Assembly: GCF_014207745.1 (NCBI RefSeq) | Contig: NZ_JACHJB010000003.1 | Location: 186,001 to 250,000, forward strand | Source: Nonomuraea muscovyensis | Lineage (GTDB): Bacteria > Actinomycetota > Actinomycetes > Streptosporangiales > Streptosporangiaceae | Direction of reading: 5' to 3' | Length of the DNA stretch: 64,000 nucleotides | Shown: positions 41,985-50,527 of the stretch, piece after piece | How positions within the stretch are numbered: the stretch's first letter is position 1 | Layout of the letters: every line of letters starts with the position of its first letter | The notes under the pieces: generated by a model | Databases searched by the model: none | Told to the model about the DNA's origin: nothing | Seen by the model: the letters and a program-made list of their open reading frames with translations, nothing else | Translations under genes and position numbers: made by a program

Positions 41985-42519
41985 AGGCGTCGATCATCGC
42001 CTGGTCGAACGCCTTGAGGTCGTCCGGCCTGCGGCTGGTGACCAGCATGTTGGGCCCGGCCGTGCAGACCACCACCTCGCGGTCCACCCACTCCGCGCCG
42101 GCGTTGCGCAGGTCCGTCCGGAGGCTGGGCCACGAGGTGACCATGCGCCCGCGGACCACATCGGCCTCGATCAGCGTCCACGGCGCGTGGCAGATCGCGG
42201 CCACCGGCTTGCCGGCGTCGAAGAAGTCGCGGATGAACCGCACCGCCTTGTCGTTCATACGCAGGAAGTCGGGGTTGGCGACACCGCCCGGGAGCATCAG
42301 CCCGGCGAAGTCGGCCGCCGAGACCTCCTGGACCGTGGCGTCCACGGCGAAGGTGCCGGCCTTGTCGAGGTGGTTGAAGGCCTGGACCCGGCCCGAGTCG
42401 GTGGAGATCAGCCTCGGTGCGCCGCCGGCCTGCTTGACGGACTTCCACGGCTCGGTGAGTTCGGCCTCCTCGACCCCTTCGGGAGCCACGAGGAACGCGA
42501 TCGTCTTGCCGTGCATCAT
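41974..42519 (-). CDS. DJ-1/PfpI-family protein
   Basis: A 181-residue PfpI-type protein. The nucleophile-elbow cysteine is Cys110 in AAICHAPWTL, with the family acid residue in the early VEEAEL stretch and GGVANPDFLRM upstream. Members act as general stress protein/deglycase-like or chaperone; protease activity is not established for most. The start is ATGATG; the first ATG overlaps the stop of the upstream DUF2809 gene (ATGA), so the two are translationally coupled. Confidence 0.9.
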   Translation of the reverse strand: MMHGKTIAFLVAPEGVEEAELTEPWKSVKQAGGAPRLISTDSGRVQAFNHLDKAGTFAVDATVQEVSAADFAGLMLPGGVANPDFLRMNDKAVRFIRDFFDAGKPVAAICHAPWTLIEADVVRGRMVTSWPSLRTDLRNAGAEWVDREVVVCTAGPNMLVTSRRPDDLKAFDQAMIDAFSA

Positions 42520-42926
42520 CTGGATTCCCCCTTGACGTGCCTTCCCTCCTCCCTTTCCGCTCGGTCCGGAGGTATGCGCCGCCCGAGCAGCCAGGCGTGC
42601 ACGGCCCAGGCCGCGCCCGCGCCCACGGCGTACCAGAGCAGGTCCGGCGGGTTGAACGTGCTGCCGAGCAGCGGCCGCAGCGCCGGCGGGATGCCGGCGA
42701 GCTGGGCGAACTCGATCGCCCAGCTCAGCCCGGCGGCCACCGCGGCCGCCAAGGCGGGCCGGACCCGTGGCCACACCAGCACGACCAGCACGAAGATCAG
42801 CACGGTGTAGAGCGCGTCGCCCGCGTACTTGGCGACCGGCCCGTCCCACAGGGCGCGCACCCCGAGCCCGGCGGCGACGGTCAGCAGGGCGGCGAGGAGG
42901 ACGGGCAGGCGGGGCACCGGGCCCAC
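42516..42926 (-). CDS. DUF2809-type small membrane protein
   Basis: A 136-residue membrane protein with four hydrophobic segments. The pattern VAKYAGDALYTVLIFVLVVL, WAIEFAQLAG, LGSTFNPPDLLWYAVGAG fits the DUF2809/VanZ-like group, whose activity is unknown (VanZ lowers teicoplanin susceptibility). I chose the GTG at 42926 (VGPVPRLPVLLAALL), right before the first helix; the frame is open further upstream but that sequence overlaps the divergent ABC-F gene. Coupled to the PfpI-like gene by an ATGA overlap. The start lies 38 bp from the ABC-F start on the other strand. Confidence 0.75.
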   Translation of the reverse strand: MGPVPRLPVLLAALLTVAAGLGVRALWDGPVAKYAGDALYTVLIFVLVVLVWPRVRPALAAAVAAGLSWAIEFAQLAGIPPALRPLLGSTFNPPDLLWYAVGAGAAWAVHAWLLGRRIPPDRAEREEGRHVKGESR

Positions 42927-42963
42927 GATATTCGGTCGACCGGGGCAACTACCATCAGAGCAC

Positions 42964-44604
42964 ATGAGCGCGACCATGGTGGCCAAGGAACTGTCGGCCG
43001 GGCACGGTGACCGTGTCCTGTTCTCGGGGCTGGACCTGGTGGTGGCCCCCGGCGACGTGATCGGGCTCGTCGGCGCGAACGGCGCGGGCAAGTCCACGCT
43101 GCTGCGCCTGCTGGCCGGACTCGACGCGCCCGCCGAGGGCGCCGTACGGCTGAGCCCCGCCACCGCGACCGTCGGCCATCTCCCGCAGGAGCCCGACCGC
43201 AGGCCGGAGGAGACGGTCGGGCGGTTCCTCGCCCGGCGCACCGGCGTGGCGCGGGCGCAGCACGACCTCGACGCGGCCACGCAGGCGCTCGTCGAGCAGG
43301 CCCCGGGAGCCGACGACGCCTACGGCACGGCCCTCGAACGCTGGCTGGCGCTGGGCGGCGCCGACCTGGAGGACCGGGCGGAGGCGGTGGCCGCCGAGCT
43401 GGGCCTGACGGTGAGCCTGGAGCAGCCGATGACCTCCCTGTCCGGCGGCCAGGCCGCCCGCGCCGGGCTGGCGTCGCTGCTGCTCAGCCGGTACGACGTG
43501 TTCCTGCTGGACGAGCCGACCAACGACCTCGACCTCGACGGGCTCGACCGGCTGGAGCGGTTCGTCACCGGCCTGCGCGCGGGCACGGTGGTGGTGAGCC
43601 ACGACCGGGAGTTCCTGGCGCGCACCGTGACCAAGGTGCTGGAGCTGGACCTCGCCCAGCAGCGGATCCGGCTGTACGGCGGCGGCTACGGCGCCTACCT
43701 GGAGGAGCGGGAGGTGGCCCGCAGGCACGCCCGCGAGCAGTACGAGGAGTACGCCACCACCCGCGCCGACCTGGAGGCCCGCGCCCGCACGCAGCGCGCC
43801 TGGATGGAGAAGGGGGTCAAGAACGCCCGCCGCAAGGCCACCGACAACGACAAGATCGGCCGCAACGCCCGCGTGGAGGCCACCGAGAAGCAGGCCGCCA
43901 AGGCCCGCCAGACCGACCGGCTGATCGAACGGCTGGAGGTGGTCGAGGAGCCGCGCAAGGAGTGGGAGCTGCGGATGGAGATCGCCGCCGCGCCCCGATC
44001 CGGCGCGGTCGTGGCCACGCTGCGCGGCGCGGTGGTCCGGCGGGGCGCCTTCACGCTCGGGCCGGTGAACCTGGAGATCGGCTGGGCCGAGCGGGTGGCC
44101 ATCACGGGGGCCAACGGCTCGGGCAAGTCGACGCTGCTGGGCGCGCTGCTCGGCCGGATCGGGCCGGACGAGGGGCACGCCGCCCTGGGGTCAGGAGTGG
44201 TGGTCGGCGAGGTGGACCAGGCCAGGGCGCTGTTCGAGGGCGAGGAGCCGCTGCTCGACGCCTTCGCCGAGCACGTGCCCGAGATGGTGCCCGGGGAGAT
44301 GCGGACCCTGCTGGCCAAGTTCGGGCTCAAAGCCTCCCACGTGCTGCGCCCGGCCGCCACCCTGTCGCCGGGCGAGCGCACCCGGGCGGCGCTGGCGTTG
44401 CTGCAGGCCAGGGGCGTCAACCTGCTGGTGCTGGACGAGCCGACCAACCACCTCGACCTGCCCGCGATCGAGCAGCTCGAGTCGGCGCTGGCGAGCTATC
44501 CCGGCACGCTGCTGCTGGTCACCCACGACCGGCGGATGCTGGAGGCCGTGCGGGTCGACCGGCGGCTACGGGTGGACCAGGGACGGGTCTCCGAGTCCCG
44601 CTGA
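42964..44604 (+). CDS. ABC-F family ATPase
   Basis: A 546-residue soluble protein with two ABC domains and no membrane part. Domain 1: Walker A GANGAGKST, signature LSGGQAARAGLA, Walker B FLLDEPTNDLD. Domain 2: Walker A GANGSGKST, variant signature LSPGERTRAALA, Walker B LVLDEPTNHLD. Between them is the charged helical linker (about 240-310; RADLEARARTQRAWMEKG, RRKATDNDKIGRNARVEATE) that reaches toward the ribosomal P-site. ABC-F proteins rescue stalled ribosomes or protect them from antibiotics; which applies here cannot be told. No leader peptide was recognised upstream. Confidence 0.9.
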   Translation: MSATMVAKELSAGHGDRVLFSGLDLVVAPGDVIGLVGANGAGKSTLLRLLAGLDAPAEGAVRLSPATATVGHLPQEPDRRPEETVGRFLARRTGVARAQHDLDAATQALVEQAPGADDAYGTALERWLALGGADLEDRAEAVAAELGLTVSLEQPMTSLSGGQAARAGLASLLLSRYDVFLLDEPTNDLDLDGLDRLERFVTGLRAGTVVVSHDREFLARTVTKVLELDLAQQRIRLYGGGYGAYLEEREVARRHAREQYEEYATTRADLEARARTQRAWMEKGVKNARRKATDNDKIGRNARVEATEKQAAKARQTDRLIERLEVVEEPRKEWELRMEIAAAPRSGAVVATLRGAVVRRGAFTLGPVNLEIGWAERVAITGANGSGKSTLLGALLGRIGPDEGHAALGSGVVVGEVDQARALFEGEEPLLDAFAEHVPEMVPGEMRTLLAKFGLKASHVLRPAATLSPGERTRAALALLQARGVNLLVLDEPTNHLDLPAIEQLESALASYPGTLLLVTHDRRMLEAVRVDRRLRVDQGRVSESR

Positions 44605-44722
44605 AAATTTACACCGATCAAAGAAACGATGATGAAACAATTCTCCGCCGCTCGTTGACACGCGGTCTTCGTATGGTGTGCCTTCTTACACACAGGAATC
44701 CCCGCCTGAAGGTGAGGCACAT
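44605..44722 (+). promoter_or_regulatory. AT-rich promoter region of the second ABC operon
   Basis: The first 50 bases are much richer in A and T than the surroundings. TTGACA (44655-44660) is a consensus -35, but no good -10 lies 16-19 bases downstream. GAAGGTGAGG (about 44708-44717) provides the ribosome site for the ATG at 44723. No operator-like dyad was recognised. Confidence 0.4.
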
Positions 44723-46540
44723 ATGAGGAAATGGTTCGCACGCCTGGCTGTGCTGGGCGTCGCGCTGTTAGTCGCAGGTCAGGGCCAGGTGGCGCTGGCC
44801 CAGGAACCTGGGGCGGGGAAGAAGGTCCTCCGCGTGGGCGCCACGCAGGCCGTCGACTCGATGAACCCCTTCCTGGCCGTCCGCATCGTCTCGACCCAGG
44901 TGCACCGCTGGATGTACGGGTTCCTCACGGTGCCCGACTCCAAGACGCTGCAGCCCAGCCCCGACCTGGCCGAGTCGTGGACGGCCTCCGACGACGGGCT
45001 CACGTGGACGTTCAAGATCCGCCAGACGAACTGGTCGGACGGCAAGCCGGTCACGGCCGAGGACGCCGCCTGGACCTTCAACAAGATCATGACCGACGAC
45101 GCCGCGAAGACCGCGAACGGCCCCGCCGTCGAGAACTTCGAGAGCGTCACGGCCAACGGCCAGGACCTGGTCATCAAGCTCAAGGCCCCGCAGGCCTCGA
45201 TGCTGGACAACCCGATCCCGATCATGCCCAAGCACGCGTGGGAGGGCGTCACCGACCTGGCCAACTTCGACGGTGACAAGTACCCGTCGGTGAGCAGCGG
45301 TCCGTACATCGCGACCGAGCACAAGAAGGACCAGTACATCAAGCTCAAGGCCAACCCCTCCTACTGGCGGGGCGCGCCCAAGATCGACGAGCTGCAGGTC
45401 ATCTTCTACGACAACCCCCAGGCCGCCATCGCGGGCCTGAAGAAGGGCGACATCGACCTCATCGGCCGGCTCAACCCGCCGGAGTTCGAGGCGATGAAGG
45501 GCGACCCGAACATCGAGCAGTGGGACACCCAGGGCCGCCGCGCGGCGTACCTGCAGATCAACCACGGCGCCACCACCACGGACAACAAGCCCGTCGGCGA
45601 CGGCCACCCCGCGCTGAAGGACGTGAAGGTGCGCCAGGCGCTGCACCACGCCATCGACAAGCAGAAGCTGGTCGACGAGGTGTGGGGCGGCCTGGCCAGG
45701 CCTGCCGACGGCTCGATCGTGCCGCCCATGTTCAAGGACTTCTTCTGGGAGGCCACCGGCGACACGAAGGTCACCCACGACGTCGCCAAGGCCAACCAGA
45801 TCCTCGACGACGCGGGCTACAAGAAGGGCTCCGACGGCGTCCGCACGATGCCGGACGGCAAGCGCAAGCTGGAGTTCCGCTTCACCATCCACACCGACAC
45901 GCCGATCGAGGACAAGCTCGCCGAGTACCTGGCCGGCTTCTTCAAGGAGATCGGCATCACGCTGACCACCGTGAAGCTCGACTCCAGCAAGTTCAGCGAC
46001 GAGACCGGCGTGGCCGCCACCTTCGACATCGCCATCAGCGGCTGGTCGGTCAACCCCGACCCCGAGGAGATCCTGGCGACGCACCTGTGCAGCCGGCGGC
46101 CCACCCCGGCGGGCGAGGGCGGCGGCACCGAGTCGTTCTACTGCGACCCGACGTTCGAGAAGCTCTACCAGGAGCAGCTCAAGGAGCTCGACCGCACCAA
46201 GCGCGCCGGGATCATCAAGCAGATGCTGGAGCGCCTCTACACCGACGCCCCGGTCATCGCCATCTACTACCCGAACAACCTTGAGGGCTACCGCAAGGAC
46301 CGCGTCACCGCCATCACCCCGATCCCCGAGGAGAAGGGCCTGCTGTACGGCGGCAGCAGCTACTGGCCGTTCTACACCGTCGACGTGGCGGCCTCCTCCA
46401 CCGGCGGCAGCGGCGGCACGGACGGCGGCGGCTCCAACACCGGCCTGATCGCCGGAGTCGTCGGCGGCGTGGTGGTCCTCGGGCTGGCAGCCTTCCTGCT
46501 GACCAGGCGGCGCAGGAGCGCCGCGGACGACCGCGAATGA
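44723..46540 (+). CDS. Dipeptide-type ABC substrate-binding protein with C-terminal membrane anchor
   Basis: A 605-residue SBP_bac_5 protein. The N terminus is a Sec signal without a lipobox (MRKWFARLAVLGVALLVAG, then QVALAQEP), so cleavage near ALA-Q is likely. The core has TWTFKIRQTNWSDGKPVTAED, KVRQALHHAIDKQKLVDEVW and DAPVIAIYYPNN. The C terminus has a Gly/Ser/Thr linker and a hydrophobic helix (IAGVVGGVVVLGLAAFLL) followed by RRRR, so the protein is apparently held in the membrane by this helix instead of a lipid. That differs from the lipoprotein in the first ABC operon. First gene of a five-gene operon. Confidence 0.92.
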   Translation: MRKWFARLAVLGVALLVAGQGQVALAQEPGAGKKVLRVGATQAVDSMNPFLAVRIVSTQVHRWMYGFLTVPDSKTLQPSPDLAESWTASDDGLTWTFKIRQTNWSDGKPVTAEDAAWTFNKIMTDDAAKTANGPAVENFESVTANGQDLVIKLKAPQASMLDNPIPIMPKHAWEGVTDLANFDGDKYPSVSSGPYIATEHKKDQYIKLKANPSYWRGAPKIDELQVIFYDNPQAAIAGLKKGDIDLIGRLNPPEFEAMKGDPNIEQWDTQGRRAAYLQINHGATTTDNKPVGDGHPALKDVKVRQALHHAIDKQKLVDEVWGGLARPADGSIVPPMFKDFFWEATGDTKVTHDVAKANQILDDAGYKKGSDGVRTMPDGKRKLEFRFTIHTDTPIEDKLAEYLAGFFKEIGITLTTVKLDSSKFSDETGVAATFDIAISGWSVNPDPEEILATHLCSRRPTPAGEGGGTESFYCDPTFEKLYQEQLKELDRTKRAGIIKQMLERLYTDAPVIAIYYPNNLEGYRKDRVTAITPIPEEKGLLYGGSSYWPFYTVDVAASSTGGSGGTDGGGSNTGLIAGVVGGVVVLGLAAFLLTRRRRSAADDRE

Positions 46541-47604
46541 CGACCCCGCTCGAATCGGCAGAGCCCGCCGTCGCCCAGGCGGCGGGCTCGTCGGGGAGCA
46601 CCGGCGAGGACCGTCCGGCCGGCCGGGGCACGCTGCGCTACGTGGCGTCGAAGGCCGGCGGGGCGGTGCTCAGCATCGCCATGGTCATCGTCGGCACGTT
46701 CTTCGTCTTCCGGCTGCTGCCCGGCGACCCGGTGCGCAACCTGGCACAGGGCCGCCGCATGACCCCCGAACAGCTCGACCTGGAACGCCGCCGGCTCGGG
46801 CTGGACAAGCCGATGCTGGAGCAGTTCTTCGACTTCGTCGGCCAGACGCTCCGCTTCGACCTGGGCACCTCCTACGAGTACAAGCGACCCGTCCTCGACC
46901 TCATCGGCGAGCGGATCGGCGCGACCCTGCTGCTCACCGGGACCGGCCTGGTCATCGCGGTCAGCCTGGGCATCTGGCAGGGCACCCGGGCGGGCTGGCG
47001 GCACGGCTCCCGCTTCGACCGGGTCTCCACCGGCGTCTCGCTGCTGCTGTGGTCCGTGCCGACGTTCTGGCTCGGGCTGCTGCTGATGATGACGTTCGGC
47101 GTCGGCATCGGGCCGATCCCCGGCATCCTGCCGTTCCGCGGCATCGAGAGCGTCGACGCGCCCGACGGCTTCGGCTACCTCCTCGACGTGGCCGCGCACA
47201 TGGCGCTGCCGTGCCTGACCCTGGTGGCCGTCGTCTACGCCCAGTACCTGCTCGTCATGCGCTCCTCGCTGCTGGAGGAGGTCAGCCAGGACTACGTGAA
47301 CGTGGCGCGGGCCAAGGGGCTGCGCGACGACGAGGTGCGGCGGCGCCACGCGGTGCCCAACGCGCTGCTGCCCACGGTGACGCTGGTCTTCATGCGGATC
47401 GGCTTCATCGTCGGCGGGGCGGTCACCGTGGAGTACATCTTCACCTGGCCCGGGCTCGGACAGCTCTTCTACGAGGCGATCAAGGTGCCGGACTTCACGC
47501 TCATGCAGGGCACGTTCATGCTCATCACCATGTCGGTGATCATCATGAACACGCTGGCCGACGTGGTCTACCACGTCCTGGACCCGAGGGTGAGGTCGGC
47601 ATGA
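46537..47604 (+). CDS. Dipeptide-type ABC transporter permease (DppB-like)
   Basis: A 355-residue permease, longer than usual because of a 35-residue cytoplasmic, Ser/Gly/Pro-rich N terminus. Conserved LLPGDPVRNLAQGRRMTPEQ and LGLDKPMLEQFFDFVGQTL follow helix 1; the EAA loop is VNVARAKGLRDDEVRRRHAVPN near 255-276. A large periplasmic insertion (PGILPFRGIESVDAPDGFGY) lies between helices, as in some Gram-positive DppB proteins. Starts within the stop of the binding-protein gene (ATGA). Confidence 0.92.
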   Translation: MTTPLESAEPAVAQAAGSSGSTGEDRPAGRGTLRYVASKAGGAVLSIAMVIVGTFFVFRLLPGDPVRNLAQGRRMTPEQLDLERRRLGLDKPMLEQFFDFVGQTLRFDLGTSYEYKRPVLDLIGERIGATLLLTGTGLVIAVSLGIWQGTRAGWRHGSRFDRVSTGVSLLLWSVPTFWLGLLLMMTFGVGIGPIPGILPFRGIESVDAPDGFGYLLDVAAHMALPCLTLVAVVYAQYLLVMRSSLLEEVSQDYVNVARAKGLRDDEVRRRHAVPNALLPTVTLVFMRIGFIVGGAVTVEYIFTWPGLGQLFYEAIKVPDFTLMQGTFMLITMSVIIMNTLADVVYHVLDPRVRSA

Positions 47605-48485
47605 CCAGCGTCGCCTGGGCGCGCAGGCGGCTGGCGGCCGGCCGCTTCTGGGAGAGCTTCCGCCGCGAGCGGGCCGGCCTGACCGGGCTGGTGATCCTGC
47701 TCGCCGCCGTCGCGGCCGCGCTGGTCGCGCCGCTGTTCATCGACGAGAGCGTGACGAGCGTGGTGTCCGGCACCGGCGCGAAGTTCGCGCCGCCGAGCCT
47801 GGACGAGCCGTTCGGCACCGACGAGTCCGGCCGGTCCATCCTGCTGATGGTCTGGTGGGGTTCGCGCACGTCGCTGCTCATCGGCTTCCTCGCCGCGCTG
47901 GTCAGCATCGTGATCGGGATGGTCGTCGGCATCGCGGCCGGGCACCTGCGCGGCTGGGCCGGCGCCGTGCTCATGCGGATCACCGACTGGTTCCTGGTGC
48001 TGCCCTCGCTGGTCACGGCCATGGTGCTGGCGGCCATCCTGGGCGGCAGCACGTTCACCATCATCATGGCCATCGGCGTCACCACCTGGCCGGCGACCGC
48101 CCGGCTGATCAGGGCGCAGACGCTGTCGGTGGAGGCCCGGCCGTACATCGAGCGGTCCCGGGCGCTCGGCGGCGGCCACTGGCACATCACGACGCGCCAC
48201 GTGCTGCCGAACGTGGCGCCGCTGCTGCTGGCCAGCACCACGCTGGAGGTGGCCAGCGCCATCGTCACCGAGTCGACGCTGGCCTTCCTCGGCGTGAGCT
48301 CCAACAAGACCTCGTGGGGGACCATGCTGCGCGCCTCGTACGACTACGGCGCGGCCACCCAGGGCGCGTGGTGGTACATCCTCGTGCCCGGCCTGTGCAT
48401 CCTGGCGGTCGTCATGGCGTTCACGCTGTGCGGACGTGCCCTGGAGGCCGTGCTCAACCCGCAGCTCAGGAGGGCGGGCGCATGA
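47601..48485 (+). CDS. Dipeptide-type ABC transporter permease (DppC-like)
   Basis: A 294-residue permease with an OppC N terminus (FRRERAGLTGLVILLAAVAAAL), the SLDEPFGTDESGRSILLMVWWG segment, and the EAA loop YIERSRALGGGHWHITTRHVLPN near 183-205. LAFLGVSSNKTSWGTML follows. ATG overlaps the DppB-like stop (ATGA); its own stop overlaps the ATPase start. Forms the channel with the DppB-like protein. Confidence 0.92.
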   Translation: MTSVAWARRRLAAGRFWESFRRERAGLTGLVILLAAVAAALVAPLFIDESVTSVVSGTGAKFAPPSLDEPFGTDESGRSILLMVWWGSRTSLLIGFLAALVSIVIGMVVGIAAGHLRGWAGAVLMRITDWFLVLPSLVTAMVLAAILGGSTFTIIMAIGVTTWPATARLIRAQTLSVEARPYIERSRALGGGHWHITTRHVLPNVAPLLLASTTLEVASAIVTESTLAFLGVSSNKTSWGTMLRASYDYGAATQGAWWYILVPGLCILAVVMAFTLCGRALEAVLNPQLRRAGA

Positions 48486-49474
48486 CGTTCCTCGAACTCG
48501 ACGACGTGTCCGTCACCTACCGGATCGCCGCCGGCGAGGTGCCCGCCGTGCGCGGGGTGTCGCTGTCGCTGGACGCGGGGGCCGCGCTCGGGGTCGCCGG
48601 CGAGTCGGGATCCGGCAAGTCGACGCTGGCCATGGCGCTGCTGCGGCTGCTGCCGCGCGGTGCTCGCCTCGGCGGCCGGATCCTGCTCGACGGCGAGGAC
48701 GTGCTGGCCATGAAGTGGGGCCGGCTGCGGGCCGTGCGCTGGGCCGAGGCGTCCATCGTGTTCCAGGGCGCCCAGCACGGGCTCAACCCGGTGCGCCGGA
48801 TCGGCGACCAGATCGCCGAGCCGCTCCTCGTCCACGGGCTGGCCAGGCCGGAGGCCGCGCGCGGCCGCGTGGCCGAACTGCTGGAGCAGGTGGGGCTGCC
48901 CACCTGGCGGGCGCGCAGCTACCCGCACGAGCTGTCCGGCGGGCAGCGGCAGCGCGTCATGATCGCGATGGCGCTGGCCTGCTCGCCCCGGCTGATCATC
49001 GCCGACGAGCCGACGACCGCGCTCGACGTGATGGTGCAGGCGCAGGTGCTCACGCTGATCAAGCAGCTCGTGGCGGAGAACGGCATCTCACTGATCATGA
49101 TCTCGCACGACCTGTCGGTGCTCGCCGACGTCTGCGACCAGCTCGCGGTCATGTACGCGGGCCGCCTGGTGGAGCACGGGCCGGCGGGGGAGGTCTTCCA
49201 CGAGGCCCGGCACCCGTACAGCCAGGCGCTGGCGGCGGCGTTCCCCACGGTGGGCGACCCGGCCTCGCGGCTCGCGCCCAGGGGCCTCGGCGGCGACCCG
49301 CCCGACCCCATGCGGCTGCCGAGCGGCTGTTCGTTCCACCCGCGCTGCCCGGTGGCGCGGGAGGAGTGCCCGACCCTGGACGTCGAGCTGTGGCCCGCCG
49401 GCGCGGGCCGCCGGGCGGCCTGCGTCCACGTCCGCGAGCAGTCGCCGGCCGCAACGAAGGGGGAGACGTCATGA
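48482..49474 (+). CDS. Dipeptide-type ABC transporter ATPase (OppD-like)
   Basis: A 330-residue ATPase: Walker A GESGSGKST near 40, Q-loop VFQGAQHGLNP (Gly-Ala in place of the usual Asp-Pro), signature LSGGQRQRV, Walker B LIIADEPTTALD and switch ISHDLSVL. The C-terminal oligopeptide domain includes PSGCSFHPRCPVAREEC, a Cys-rich motif of the Opp/Dpp type. ATG overlaps the preceding stop by four bases. Paired with the OppF-like protein that follows with a further ATGA overlap. Confidence 0.92.
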   Translation: MTFLELDDVSVTYRIAAGEVPAVRGVSLSLDAGAALGVAGESGSGKSTLAMALLRLLPRGARLGGRILLDGEDVLAMKWGRLRAVRWAEASIVFQGAQHGLNPVRRIGDQIAEPLLVHGLARPEAARGRVAELLEQVGLPTWRARSYPHELSGGQRQRVMIAMALACSPRLIIADEPTTALDVMVQAQVLTLIKQLVAENGISLIMISHDLSVLADVCDQLAVMYAGRLVEHGPAGEVFHEARHPYSQALAAAFPTVGDPASRLAPRGLGGDPPDPMRLPSGCSFHPRCPVAREECPTLDVELWPAGAGRRAACVHVREQSPAATKGETS

Positions 49475-50487
49475 CGGAGACACAGGCCTCGGCCGAACCC
49501 GTCACCGCGGACGGCCGTTCCACGCTGCTGGAGGCGCGCGACCTGCACGTGGAGTTCGCCGCGCGCGGCCGGCGCGCCCGCGCGGTGGACGGCGTCAACC
49601 TCGCCGTCGGCCCGGGCGAGATCGTGGCGCTGGTCGGCGAGTCCGGTTGCGGCAAGACGACGCTCGCCCGCACCCTGCTCGGCCTGGAGCGCCCCACCTC
49701 CGGCTCGGTCCGGTACGGCGGGACGGAGCTGAGCTACCGGTCGCGGGCGCTCAAGGCCTACCGGCGGGAGGTGCAGCTCGTCCTGCAGGACCCGATGGGC
49801 TCGCTGAACCCGAGGCAGACCGTCTACGAGGCGGTGGCCGAGGGTCCGCGCATCCACGGCCTGCCGGACGAGCGGGAGATCGTGGCCTCGGCGCTGGCGC
49901 GGGCCGGGCTGCGGCCTCCGGAGCGGTTCTTCCTGCGCTACCCGCACGAGCTGTCCGGCGGACAGCGCCAGCGCGTGGTGATCGCGGGCGCGCTGGCGCT
50001 GGATCCCAAGGTGCTCATCGCCGACGAGCCGGTGGCCTCGCTGGACGCCTCGGTGCGGGGCGAGATCCTCGCCCTGCTGCTGAGGCTGCGCGACGACCTG
50101 GGCCTGTCGGCGCTGGTGGTCACGCACGACCTGGGGCTGGCCTGGAACATCGCCGACCGGGTCGCCGTGATGTACCTGGGCCGGATCGTCGAGTCGGGGC
50201 CCGTGGAGCAGGTGCTCACCGCGCCGCGCCACCCGTACACGCAGGCGCTGCTGTCGGTGCTGCCGGAGTCGCCCGAGCGGGTGGTGCTCACGGGCGAGCC
50301 GCCGGACCCGACGCGCATCCCGGGCGGCTGCCGCTTCCACGCCCGCTGCCAGGTGCTCGCCTCCGGCCGGGCGGCGGAGGCCGGGGTGGACGGCAGGTGC
50401 CGGTCGGAGCCGCTGGCCGTCCTGCCCGCCGTCCCGGCCGCGCAGGCGGCCTGCCACTACGCGCAGGTGGCCGAGGCGGACGCGTGA
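49471..50487 (+). CDS. Dipeptide-type ABC transporter ATPase (OppF-like)
   Basis: A 338-residue ATPase, the last gene of the operon: Walker A GESGCGKTT near 56, Q-loop VLQDPMGSLNP, signature LSGGQRQRVVIA, Walker B VLIADEPVASLD, switch VVTHDLGLA. The oligopeptide C-terminal domain is present (IPGGCRFHARCQVLASG...GRC), with one expected cysteine apparently lost in a short insertion. It starts within the OppD-like stop and GGGGGAG lies upstream. This operon is full-length and should encode a functional importer; its solute is unknown. Confidence 0.92.
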   Translation: MTETQASAEPVTADGRSTLLEARDLHVEFAARGRRARAVDGVNLAVGPGEIVALVGESGCGKTTLARTLLGLERPTSGSVRYGGTELSYRSRALKAYRREVQLVLQDPMGSLNPRQTVYEAVAEGPRIHGLPDEREIVASALARAGLRPPERFFLRYPHELSGGQRQRVVIAGALALDPKVLIADEPVASLDASVRGEILALLLRLRDDLGLSALVVTHDLGLAWNIADRVAVMYLGRIVESGPVEQVLTAPRHPYTQALLSVLPESPERVVLTGEPPDPTRIPGGCRFHARCQVLASGRAAEAGVDGRCRSEPLAVLPAVPAAQAACHYAQVAEADA

Positions 50488-50527
50488 TCCCGTGGCCGCC
50501 CGGCGCGGCCATGGGTCCCGCGCGACT

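Noticed and set aside
44678..44722. Upstream GTG start for the second ABC binding protein.
   Set aside because: It would place a polar stretch before the signal peptide and ignores the GAAGGTGAGG ribosome site before ATG 44723.
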